Below are positions 35,459 through 45,584 of a stretch of DNA of 64,000 nt, piece after piece. How positions within the stretch are numbered: position 1 is the stretch's first letter; every line of letters begins with the position of its first letter. Under the pieces are notes generated by a model. The model saw only the letters and a list, made by a program, of their open reading frames with translations, searched no databases and was not told where the DNA came from. This stretch comes from Phaseolus vulgaris (taxonomy: Eukaryota; Streptophyta; Magnoliopsida; Fabales; Fabaceae). The translations under genes and the position numbers were made by a program. Location of the stretch: positions 17,712,272-17,776,271 of the forward strand of contig NC_023759.2 of NCBI RefSeq assembly GCF_000499845.2, read 5' to 3'.

Positions 35459-36560
35459 TGATATGATTCCACTAGCACACTTTGAATGATTCTTGACATT
35501 CTTAGGAATCATCTTGAGTTGGTTATGAGATAGGCACTTTATCATAGAATTGGATCAAGGTTCTATGAACAAGAACTCACCAAAACTAGTACCAAAACAC
35601 AAACTCATATGGAAGTTCCAATTATTGTCAAATTGAACCGATTAAAATGGAAGGAAAAGCAAATGCACCGAACAAAATGGAATAGAACTGAATTGAACTG
35701 AACATAAAGACTAGAAATGAAGAAGAAACAATGTAGAACAGCAAGGAAGCAAAAGAACCGAAGCAAACACATAAGAAATGAAAATTGCCGAACTGAAAAT
35801 CAAAGGAAGCAAGCTAAGACATGAACAATTGAAAGAGAAGGAAGGAAGGAGAAGAGAAAGCTCATGAAGATGGAGGAATGGTTGGATGATCACGCCACTT
35901 AGAGGATGGTGACTCCAAGATGAGTGTGCAAGCCGCCACTTGAGGTAACCATGGAAACTCTCAAGATAAGACTAGTGAGGAAGGCACAAAGCTCTCGAAT
36001 GCTCTCTCAAAAATTGAGTATAGTTTCTCTAATCAAAATTCAAATCTGAATTGTACAAGCTAAGCACCTTTATTTATAGCCTAGAGGTGCTGAAAAATAG
36101 GTGGGAAAATTCAAATAAACTCATTTGAAATTCCCACAAAAAACAAGTCACATGGGAGGTGTGACCTTTTTCTACTATGACACCTCCTAAAAACTACACC
36201 TACACCACTCTCCTAAGTCACATGGACAATGTGACTTTATTTTACATTTTCACACTCCTTTATTTAATAACCACACCTCCTAAAACTATACAAGAGTATT
36301 TCAAAGCTTGGCCTTGCCCCTCATGGGATGGACTTGGGCTCTTTGGGCTTTGGCCTTCTTGGGCTTGGGCTTTGGGCTTGGGCCTCATCTTTATTTTATG
36401 TCTTCTTTTAATTTTGAGAAGACTAGAAGGAAGAACTTCAAATGTGAGGGTGGATGTCCTCTTCCTCCATTAATAAAAGCCTCCTTTATTTGATTCTCAT
36501 CATACTCCTCGAGTTGGAGAGAATTCGTCCACGAATTCTAAATCCCTGCATATAACAAAG
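35459..36560 (-). repeat. Chromovirus-type 3' LTR with a stub of the internal region
   Basis: LTR bounded by TGATATGATTCC at 35459 and TGATTCTCATCA ending at 36502 (inverted ends). Beyond it, the minus strand reads GAATTCGTGGACGAATTCTC then CAACTCGAGGAGTA up to the LTR start. This is the wording usual just before the 3' LTR of chromodomain gypsy elements, including a purine-rich primer. So this is a 3' LTR read on the minus strand, about 1044 bp. The block at 44945-45250 shares its end. Confidence 0.65.
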
Positions 36561-37738
36561 TCAGTTTATTCTTATAATTAAAAGTGGAAGAGTGTTGTCA
36601 ACTGTTGAGTTTTCTTGGTGTCACCCCCTCATTGGCCCAAATCCTCTCCTTTATGAAAATGACAAGTGGCAAAGGCTCCACATGCTTATGTAGGAAGAGG
36701 CTAATCCTAACTTGTCAAACCAAGGTTTTTAACCTAATTGACACCTAAATTTCTTCATAGGATTAGATTATTTGACCTAATCTAAGTTTGACCCAAGTAC
36801 AAGGTCCAAAATGAAATTATATGTTACTTGATCCAAAATACAAGATCCAAAACAATTTCTAAACTACTCAGTATAATTTTTACAAAATTAAGAAAAAGAA
36901 AAAGACTTCAAATATAGGTACTCTTCTCGAATAACGATTCATCTTCTTCTATCCTTCTTAGTCAATAATTTTGAGGTTGTTCTCATATTATAACGATGTT
37001 AAGTGACAACAACCTCTAATTATTTTATTTACTATTTTCTTGAATTTTAAATCTTATTTTTTTTAATACATTTTTGAAATTTCATACGTATCCATACTTT
37101 TGTTTCTCATAATGTATTTTTCTCAATTTGAGAACTATTTTTTTTGGAATAAGATCTTTGTTTTCCAATTCTATTTCAAAATTTAATTTTCATAATATAA
37201 AAATTTATTTTCGATTTTTTTAAATGTATTTTTTAATTATGGATTTTCAATTCAAGAATGTAAGATAATTTTGAAAATTCAAAATTTGATTAATTTTTTT
37301 ACATTTTAATTCTGGATTTCAATTCAAGAAGTAAACTTAATTTTGAAGATTCAAAAGTTAACTGGTGCAGGTAAAATATTAGTGGGTGGAAGAAGCAATT
37401 AAGTGTTTAATTTATCCCTACCGTGAGCGTGATGAACCCTGACCCCCTCACTCAAATTTTCCCAAAATTTTTGAATCGCTAAAATTTCAGGTTTCAGTTT
37501 CAATCTGCATCTCTTCCTCGACAACAAGGTCGTTCGTTAGGTTTGGTCGTTCTACTTTTACTAGTGCTTCTGGATTCAAATAAACCATAATTGTCCTTAT
37601 GCAATTCATTGTTGTCATCAAAACTTCTCATTTTTTTTCAGTTACTCAAACACTCAAAAAGCTTTTTCTAACTGATTATACTGTGAAGCTTAATTCAGTT
37701 CCTGATTGTTTGTTTCAAAATTTCTGAAAGTCACCCTC
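36561..37738. other. Spacer and 5' region of the PPR gene
   Basis: AT-rich, no coding content. 37380-37738 presumably holds the promoter and leader of the PPR gene; I see no clear TATA box. Confidence 0.45.
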
Positions 37739-39226
37739 ATGCATTCAATACTATATCGTGCTATTATTGTTGGTGATTCCCGTTGCATATGTTATACATC
37801 TAGGAATTTTTGTTCTGCTTTAGGAATTAGACATTTTTCCCATAAAGAACAATGTGAAGAAGAGCTTACCAGGTACCTGGACATTATCACTGTGAAACTT
37901 GGCAAAGGAAGCAGTGAGGAAGAAACCCTTCACACCCTCTCCAACGATCAAGCTTGTGACGCCATACCCATCTCCCAAAACCTTGTTCATCTGTTGCTCC
38001 AGCGATACAAGGATGATTGGCAGTGTGCACTGGGGGTATTCAGATGGGCTGGTTCACAGTCGAGCTTTAGACATTCGCCGGAGTCATACGATATGATGGT
38101 CGATATATTGGGTAGAATGAAGGTTATGAAAAAGTTGAGGGATTTGTTAGAAGAAATGCGTAAGAGTGGTGTGGTCACTATGAATACTGTGGCTAAGGTA
38201 ATGAGACGGTTTGTTGGGGCAGGGCAGTGGGTAGATGCAGTGAAGATATTTGATGATTTGCAAGCTCTTGGGTTGGAGAAGAACATAGAATCCATGAACT
38301 TGTTGCTTGATACCCTATGCAAAGAGAAATTTGTCGAGCAAGCTCGTGAAATTTTCTTGAAGCTGAAGCAGCACATTGCTCCTAATGCTCACACGTTCAA
38401 CATATTCATTCACGGATGGTGCAAAATCTGCCGTGTGGAGGAGGCACATTGGACAATTGAAGAGATGAAAGGATATGGTTGTCGCCCTTGTGTTATAAGT
38501 TATTCCACTATCATTCAGTGTTACTGTCAAGAAGGGGATTTCAGCAAGGTGTATGAGCTTCTTGATGAAATGCAGGCTCAAGGGTGCTCAGCTAATGTGG
38601 TAACTTATACTACTATCATGAGTGCACTGGCAAAGGCTGAAAAGTTTGAGGAAGCTTTGAAAATACCTGAGAGAATGAGGTCTTCTGGATGTAGGCCTGA
38701 TACACTTTTCTTCAATTCGTTCTTATATACATTGGGGAGAGCAGGTAGATTAGATGATGCTGCCTATGTATTCAACGTGGAAATGCCTAAGGCTGGTGTT
38801 TCCCCAAATACTTCCACCTATAATTCATTGATTTCTATGTTTTGTCATTATGCTCAAGAAAAGAGAGCTTTTGAAATACTAAAGGAGATGGAAAATTCAG
38901 ACTATTGTAAGCCTGATGCTCAGACTTACCACCCATTGATCAAGTCTTGCTTTAGAACTGGAATAATAGATAGTGTGTTGAATGATATATTAAATGACAT
39001 GATTAATAAATATCATCTCAGTCTTGATCTTTCAACCTATACACTTCTAATTCACGGGCTTTGTAGAGGAGATAGATGCAATTGGGCGTTCTCTCTGTTC
39101 GAGGAGATGATTGATCAAGATATAGTTCCTAGATTCAGAACTTGTCGATTGCTATTGGATGAAGTCAAGCAGAAAAATATGTTTCAAGCTGCTGAGAAAA
39201 TTGAGGATCTTCTGAAAAAATTGTAA
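37739..39226 (+). CDS. P-class pentatricopeptide-repeat protein, probably mitochondrial
   Basis: Intronless, 495 aa from ATG at 37739. Upstream codons in the same frame (from 37706) lack an ATG, so this start is preferred. Residues 1-40 are rich in Arg, Ser and hydrophobics (HSILYRAIIVGDSR, then CYTSRNFCSA), as in mitochondrial targeting peptides. About ten 35-residue PPR units follow from roughly residue 110 to 470, for example NAHTFNIFIHGWCKICRVEE, then CVISYSTIIQCYCQEGDFSK and NVVTYTTIMSALAKAEKFEE. No E, DYW or SMR domain is seen, hence P-class. Such proteins bind organellar RNA and help stabilise, splice or process it; the target is unknown. It looks close to the Arabidopsis At3g04130 group (from memory, not searched). 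Intact. Confidence 0.93.
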   Translation: MHSILYRAIIVGDSRCICYTSRNFCSALGIRHFSHKEQCEEELTRYLDIITVKLGKGSSEEETLHTLSNDQACDAIPISQNLVHLLLQRYKDDWQCALGVFRWAGSQSSFRHSPESYDMMVDILGRMKVMKKLRDLLEEMRKSGVVTMNTVAKVMRRFVGAGQWVDAVKIFDDLQALGLEKNIESMNLLLDTLCKEKFVEQAREIFLKLKQHIAPNAHTFNIFIHGWCKICRVEEAHWTIEEMKGYGCRPCVISYSTIIQCYCQEGDFSKVYELLDEMQAQGCSANVVTYTTIMSALAKAEKFEEALKIPERMRSSGCRPDTLFFNSFLYTLGRAGRLDDAAYVFNVEMPKAGVSPNTSTYNSLISMFCHYAQEKRAFEILKEMENSDYCKPDAQTYHPLIKSCFRTGIIDSVLNDILNDMINKYHLSLDLSTYTLLIHGLCRGDRCNWAFSLFEEMIDQDIVPRFRTCRLLLDEVKQKNMFQAAEKIEDLLKKL

Positions 39227-40275
39227 ATGCACGAGCCTCTTATTTGTGTGCGCACACTGCATTGTTGCACATTATTTTAACCTTTTGATACAAAACCAGG
39301 AGAAATAAAGAAGAGAATGGCAAGGAAATTTTTAGAATAGTATGTCAATGGCTCCAGTGCTCAGACCTTTCTTATCTGCTTAGCCTTTTAGTTGCTTCCC
39401 TTTGATTAATACAAGTTTACGAGATCCTTGTTCATATTTGCTCCCATATTGTGCATCATAGCCTCCACTTTTGAAAAGAATTTAAAGGTCATGCGCTATC
39501 CCTTTTATTTCTATTTACTTGGGCCATATTATCTTCCTTGGATTGCTAAAAAGTTTCTTCTTTGCAGTCATGACTGGTTTAATAGATTCCGGGCTTAGAT
39601 TGAATTAGATACCTGTCCACATAATCTTTAATTTAGGCTCCTTTAGAGTAGATAAAGGAATCCCTTCACCTATCCTACATTCGCCGCATTGCAAAGCATA
39701 TAAATAAAACACGGATCGGCCAAGGTGTAAGAATCATGTTGAGCTATATCATGCAAATTTTGGCTCAAAATGTGCATTGAATAGCTAAAAAACAATTAGC
39801 AGGGGAGAGAGTGACTTTCAAAGTATTTTTGTGAAGTGGAGTCTATATTTATGGGAGCCAAAGTGAACATATATAACTCATAGGACATTCCTTTTACAGA
39901 TGAAGATTTTGCTAATTGTCATACGTATGAAGGATTTCAGAAGACAAAGAAGGATAGGAGCAGGAAGCTAGTAAAGTAGATGAGCAAAATGAAGAATGAA
40001 GTTGGTCTTATAGTAAATGGGATAAAACTGACTATGCTTAGAAGATAGCTTTAGTTCAAGCTTTTTGATAGTTATTTTGTGTTGGTGCGATGTCTTTAAA
40101 GTTTTCATTTTGTAAAGTGGTGATGATTTTTAGTTAGGATGTAAATGCTGTGAATTTACAATTTGGGGATTTACGGTCATTTGTTAAGTTCTTTCTCCAA
40201 GGAAAAAAAAACAACTTTCATCCGGGGAAAAAACTCTTTGATGCAGCATAAGTTAAACCTTCATTTGTTCGCTTA
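39227..40275. other. 3' flank of the PPR gene; no gene seen
   Basis: Likely holds the 3' UTR. No coding unit is recognised up to the Helitron end at 40276. The base at 40275 is the A expected at a Helitron target site. Confidence 0.5.
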
Positions 40276-40300
40276 CTAGTGTTATTAACCCGTGAAATAG
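40276..40300 (-). other. Helitron 3' terminus (CTAG end)
   Basis: CTAG occupies 40276-40279. The plus-strand phrase TGTTATTAACCCGTGAAAT just inside is the usual subterminal wording of plant Helitrons, though the hairpin that normally follows is weak here. Confidence 0.75.
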
Positions 40301-40802
40301 ACAAATAATTTTATTTATTTTTAATTAGTTAACACATACATTTATTATGAAGTAGAAATAAAAAAAGTGGTATACTTTTTTAAAGACTGAGTTTATATTA
40401 TAACAATACTATTATACACATTTAATATATCAGTATTAATCATAGCATTATATTAAAAAAGTAAAATTAATTATAACATTATATTAAAAGAGTAAAATTA
40501 ATTTTTATTCATATTATACTACTAATTATACTATTGTTTCAGAAACAGAGGTATTGAACTGTTTTAGTAAAATAACATTCAATTATTGGCCGATGAATCA
40601 TAAAAAATACATTGAATTACAAGACATCTTTCATAAACCACAATTCTAATAAAATTCAGTTTGTACATGGTCAAAACAACAACTTACACAATATGAAATT
40701 GTGGGACATATCCATGTTGTCATTTTGTAATATAAATTGAATGTCACAATATGATTTAACTTCAAACTATAATTCAAGGTGTAACATATAATTGGGTTGC
40801 TT

Positions 40803-41155
40803 TCAAATATTGTCAAAAACTTCAGTATAAACAACATTTTTGGCTTGTTTGTTACATTTCCATCTTCATCGAGAATAAGAATTCTCAATCTTTTCTTCGT
40901 TTTGACTTTAGAGATTGCTACATACAACTGTCCATGTGTGAAAACTGGACGTGCAAGATATATACCAATTTTTGTCAATGATTGATCTGGGCTCTTATTA
41001 ATTGTCATTGCAAAACATAAAGCTACTGGAAATTGTCTTCTTTGAAATTTAAAGGGCATACCTGCATCTGAAGGGATCAATATTTTCTCACTCGTATTTG
41101 TTCCTGTTAGAACTGTTGCACGAATTACATTTTTACTCAAAGTAATAACTTGCAA
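40803..41155 (-). pseudogene. Helitron helicase (PIF1-like), C-terminal end
   Basis: Minus-strand frame: ATVLTGTNTSEKILIPSDAG, then MPFKFQRRQFPVALCFAMTI, NKSPDQSLTKIGIYLARPVF and THGQLYVAISKVKTKKRLRI. These are the last helicase motifs of plant RepHel proteins (motif V/VI region; the usual NKSQGQSL reads NKSPDQSL). After DEDGNVTNKPK a one-base frameshift leads into NVVYTEVFDNI and TGA near 40803, the normal family end. Upstream motifs and the Rep nuclease are missing. Established role: unwinding DNA in rolling-circle transposition. Confidence 0.85.
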
Positions 41156-43159
41156 CCTTGTTCCACTAAAAATTTTATTTATTCATGAGGGTGCATATTA
41201 CAAATAATTTGAAGAAAAAATACAATAAAGAAAACAGTAAAAAAAACAATATAAAAAATTATTAATATAGTAATAATACTTCATAAATAGTTATACTTGT
41301 ATTTCTTTTCCAATACATGTATTTATACACTATTGCAGCAAACATTGTTCAATGTGCACTGTTCACCTAAAGTCTAAACCATATTAAGGCATATTTATCT
41401 TCTATCTTCTATACATAATACAACTCACTTTCGATTTGGGAGCCCAATTTAAACACCATTCGGGCACTTGGTTGACTTCATGCAACACATTACAATAGAG
41501 CTGTGCCATACAAAAGGGACTTGCCATGACACAACTTTTTCTCTAGCTCACAGAACTTCACAGTTGTGTTATATACAAAAGGAAACCTGCAGATAGTTCT
41601 TGAAGTGTTGCAATAGCTTTATGACCTTTATACAATACTGCATTATAAAATAGGCAAAAAGTGATCATAAAATTTTCAAAATGGTCTTTTCAATTCCGAG
41701 ACAAATTGGAACACCATTCAGGCAAGTTCACTGCACAACTTTTTATCTGGTTAAGTCAACTTCATTATATTTGGCAGCTTTGTCACATGGTTGCAACTAA
41801 CATGTCCAATATAACAAAGGAAAAAATTCAGCAGAAACAAATATCCACAAAAATACTTTCTGGAAATAATAAACCTGGTAAAATGCATAATGAAAAATCA
41901 TAAATGAATCTATAACAGAGATGAAGACATAAAAAATAGTAGAAAATAAAGGCATAAATCATACATTTTTTGGTTAAATGTCAAAAAGAAATCCTAATAG
42001 AATAGAAATAATTTTAACCATCAAAATAAAATATCACAAATGAAAAAACACTATGAGAAAGAAACCCTAATAGAATACACAAATACCAAACAAAATTACC
42101 ATAAAAACGAAATATGAACTGAAATATATAACAGATGAACTGAAAGAGATAGATGAATTGAAAGAGATAAAAAAACAGTAGTAGGATCAAAATGAAGTAG
42201 CTCACTTGAAGAAATGTCATAAACAAACACTAAAAGAATAGACAAAAAGGGAAAAAAAAAACTTGTTTCGTTGCATGGCATAGTTTCTGAACAAAAGAAG
42301 AATCTGTGCAGAGGGTTTGCCATAGGAAAATGAAGCAGCAAAAGAAAGACACTACCCATTATATTCTAATTTTAATAATAAGTCCAACTTTAATTATTAT
42401 AATAATTTAATATTAATATTAATAATAATATAGAATATAGAATATATAATATATAATAAAGTAATAATAATATAATAATATAATAAAAATGTTAATATAA
42501 TCATAATCATAATCTGTATATATTTTTAATTGTCATCAAGTTTATTAACCTTGTCATCAAGTTTATTAACCTTGTGAAGAGGTAATTATTGAGTGCAATA
42601 CTATTGTATAACTCCTATTAAGTTCACTTATGAATTATAGTTACAATTAATTAATTACCCATTTTATTCCATTTTATGTATTAATTCTTGGGACTTATAG
42701 TTGATTCAATTTTCAGAAAATGACATGAAATGAAAATCAATGACATTATTTTTTTTATCATTTAAATGTAATGTTAATTACATTTAATATGTAATCTGTA
42801 TATTTGTTTAAAAATAACTTTATTAACCAAAAGTTAGTATCCATACATCTTTCTACATTTTTATGGAGAAATCAAACATAATTAACAAAATACAACAAAA
42901 TTAATTAAGAAAATACAAAATACACTCTACAACATTGGCTTTTACTTCTATTCGTATATCCGTATCCATTGTACAACATAAAACATAATAAAAAAAAAAC
43001 AGATTACATTTAACCCTATTCGTATCACAGAACCAATATACTATGAGGGGCTTATGCTTACATGCACAATGCCACCAATGATTTGCGTTTTGGTATGCAT
43101 AAACACATTCATAAAATAAACCGCAAAAGATATAAAGAAGATGGTTAGAAAATATCATA
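41156..43159. other. Non-coding interior of the Helitron
   Basis: AT-rich, with a doubled phrase TTGTCATCAAGTTTATTAACC at 42532-42574 and (AATAT)n-like stretches near 42410-42490. No gene seen. Confidence 0.45.
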
Positions 43160-44945
43160 GTAACAACTTTGATAAGAAAACATTGAAAAAATGCAAACCA
43201 AAAATGAAACGGTAGGGAAGAAAATGGGGAAAGCGCAAGAGCAACAAAAACCCTAAACAAAATATGAAATGCTTCTTCAGTAAAGATGAAAGTTGACAAC
43301 TTTACTCACAATCCGAAAACCATAAACAGAAAAAAATACAAAAACAGAAAGAAAAAACAAAAAAAGAAAGAAAAAACCAAAACCGTAAAGAAAAATTCAA
43401 AGGAAGGCAAAAAAGATAAAAGTTCCAAACTTTCATCAATAACAGAACCAAAAACACAGAATCATAAACAAATTGAGGAAAAGGAAGAGAAAACTTTTTG
43501 AAAACAAAGAATGAAATAATGACAAAGAAGAAAATGGAGAAAAAGCTAGAGAAACAGAAATCCTAAACAAAAAATGAAAGGCTTCTTCAGTCAAGGTGAA
43601 AGTTTGCAACTTTAAACCCTAAACAGAGAACCATAAACAAAACAAAAATACAAAAAAAGAAACAAAAATTGAGAAAAAGCAAGATAAAACAAAACCGTAA
43701 AGAAAACATTGAAAAAATGCAAACCAAAAATGAAATGATGACAGAGAAGAAAACGGAGAAAACGCTAGAGAAACAAAAACCCTAAACAAAAAATGAAAGG
43801 CTTCTTTAGTAAAGATGAAAGTTGGCAACTTTAATCACAATCGAGAACCATAAACAGAAAAAAAAAAACAAAAATAGACAAAAAAATAGAAAAAAGAAAG
43901 AAAAAACCAAAACCGTAACGAAAAATTGAAAGGAAGGCAGAGAAGATAAAAGTTCCAAACTTTCATCAAGAAAAGAACGAAAAACACATAACCATAAAAA
44001 AAACTATGGAAAAGGAAGAGAAAACTATTTTGCAAACAAAGAATGAAATCATGACAAAGAAGAAAATGGAGAAAAAGGCAAAGAAACAAAAACCCTAAAA
44101 AAAAAAGGCTTCTTTAGTCAAGGTGAAAGTTGACAACTTTAAACCTTAAACAGAGAACCATAAACAAAACAAAAATACAAAAACATAAACAAAAATTGAA
44201 AAAATGCAAGATAAACCAAAACCGTAAAGAAAAATTCAAAGGAAGACATAGAAGATAAAAGTTCCAAACTTTCATCAATAACAGAACCAAAAACACAGAA
44301 TCATAAAAAAATTGAGGAAAAGGAAGAGAAAACTATTTTGAAAACAAAAAATGAAATCATGACAAAGAAGAAAATGGAGAAAAAGCTAGAGAAACAAAAA
44401 TCCTAAACAAAAAATGAAAGGCTTCTTCAGTCAAGGTGAAAGTTTGCAACTTTAAACCCTAAACAGAGAACCATAAACAAAACAAAAATACAAAAACAGA
44501 AACAAAAATTGAGAAAAAGCAAGATAAAACAAAACCGTAAAGAAAACATTGAAAAAATTCAAACCAAAAATGAAATGATGACAGAGAAGAAAATGGATAA
44601 AACGCTAGAGAAACAAAAACCCTAAACAAAAAATGAAAGGCTTCTTCAGTAAAGATGAAAGTTGGCAACTTTAATCACAATCGAGAACCATAAACAGAAA
44701 AAAATAAATACACAAATGACAAAAATAGAAAAAAGAAAGAAAAAACCAAAACCGTAACGAAAAATTGAAAGGAAGGTAGAGAAGATAAAAGTTCCAAACT
44801 TTCATCAAGAAAAGAACGAAAAACACATAACCATAAAAAAAACTGTGGAAAAAGAAGAGAAAACTATTTTGCAAACAAAGAATGAAATCATGACAAAGAA
44901 GAAAATGGAGAAAAATGCAAAGAAACAAAAACCCTAAACAAAAAA
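43160..44945 (-). repeat. Higher-order tandem array, about 840-bp period
   Basis: The landmark CTTCTT(C/T)AGT(A/C)AA, followed by GTGAAAGTT or ATGAAAGTT and CAACTTTA, recurs at about 43270, 43582, 43801, 44109, 44421 and 44641. Spacings are 312, 219, 308, 312 and 220 bases. Long and short subunits thus alternate, and segments about 840 bases apart are most alike (for example 43694 with 44534, 43927 with 44766). The plus strand is over half A. Open frames on the minus strand (FLFRVFVSLAF...) are by-products of T-rich composition. Confidence 0.85.
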
Positions 44946-45250
44946 TGAGAGTGCTTTAGCTTAATTCTAGTTTTGTTTCGGTTCTTCTTCATTTCTTCTT
45001 AATTTGTTCGGTGCATTTTAGTTTCTAAGCTTTTTAATCGGTGCTTTTGTATTCTTACCTCTTTTAATCGGTTCAATTGGCAAGAAATGGATCTTCCATG
45101 TGAGTTTGGTGTTTGGTGCAAGTTTTGGTGAGTTCTTGAAATATAGAACATTGATCCAATTCTATTAAAAGTGCATATTCATTCTCCAACTCAAGTTGAT
45201 TCCATAAAATGTCAAAGAATCATCTAAATCTAGCTAGTGAAATCATATCA
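44945..45250 (+). repeat. Chromovirus LTR fragment inside the Helitron
   Basis: On the reverse strand it starts TGATATGATTTCACTAGC and runs through GAACTCACCAAAACT and CCAATTGAACCGATTAAAA, matching the start of 35459-36502. Only about 300 bases are present and the edge toward 44945 abuts the tandem array. Confidence 0.7.
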
Positions 45251-45584
45251 CAGTTTCCGAATTGGTGAAAATCAGTAAAGAAAAAGGAGAGAAGGAAGGA
45301 CAAAAGATTAGGGTTTGAGAGAGAATGGGGAAATCGTAATGAGAAAGAATGGGGAAAACGAAAAGGAATGAGAGAGAAAAAAAAGTGAGTTTGAAGAATT
45401 GGTATGTGACAAGTTGTGGTTGGTCCAGGTGTCAAGATGTAATTGGTGAAGCTTTGGTCCATTTTCCTCTTTGGGTAAATTTCTTTTTCAATTTTTTTTT
45501 TCAAAAAATTTGAGATTGTGATACGTGTCTAAATCGACCTATTTGTGCTCCCTCAATTGTTATATATATAGATATAGATATAGA

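Larger units (their letters stand above)
40276..45584 (-). mobile_element. Helitron with both canonical ends
   Basis: Read on the minus strand, it begins with TC (45584-45583) in TCTATATCTATATCTATATA followed by TAACAATTGAGGGAGC, the classic plant Helitron 5' start. It ends ATTTCACGGGTTAATAACACTAG (3' end given here in two parts: ATTTCACGGGTTAATA and ACACTAG), with CTAG at 40279-40276. Flanking host bases are A (40275) and T (45585) on the plus strand, the expected A/T target. Length 5309 bp. Inside: helicase C-terminal remnant, a higher-order tandem array, and a fragment of chromovirus LTR. No Rep domain was found, so it is non-autonomous. Confidence 0.85.

Noticed and set aside
37706..37738. 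Upstream extension of the PPR frame
   Set aside because: In frame but without an ATG; the first codon there is TTG, so the start was placed at 37739.
37987..38581. Minus-strand open frames inside the PPR gene
   Set aside because: Antisense shadow of an intact, well-recognised PPR coding sequence.
43286..44928. Repeated open frames such as FHFLFRVFVSLAFSPFSSLS on the minus strand of the Helitron
   Set aside because: They follow from the A-rich tandem repeat read backward (T-rich codons give F, L, S). They have no conserved domain and vary with the array.
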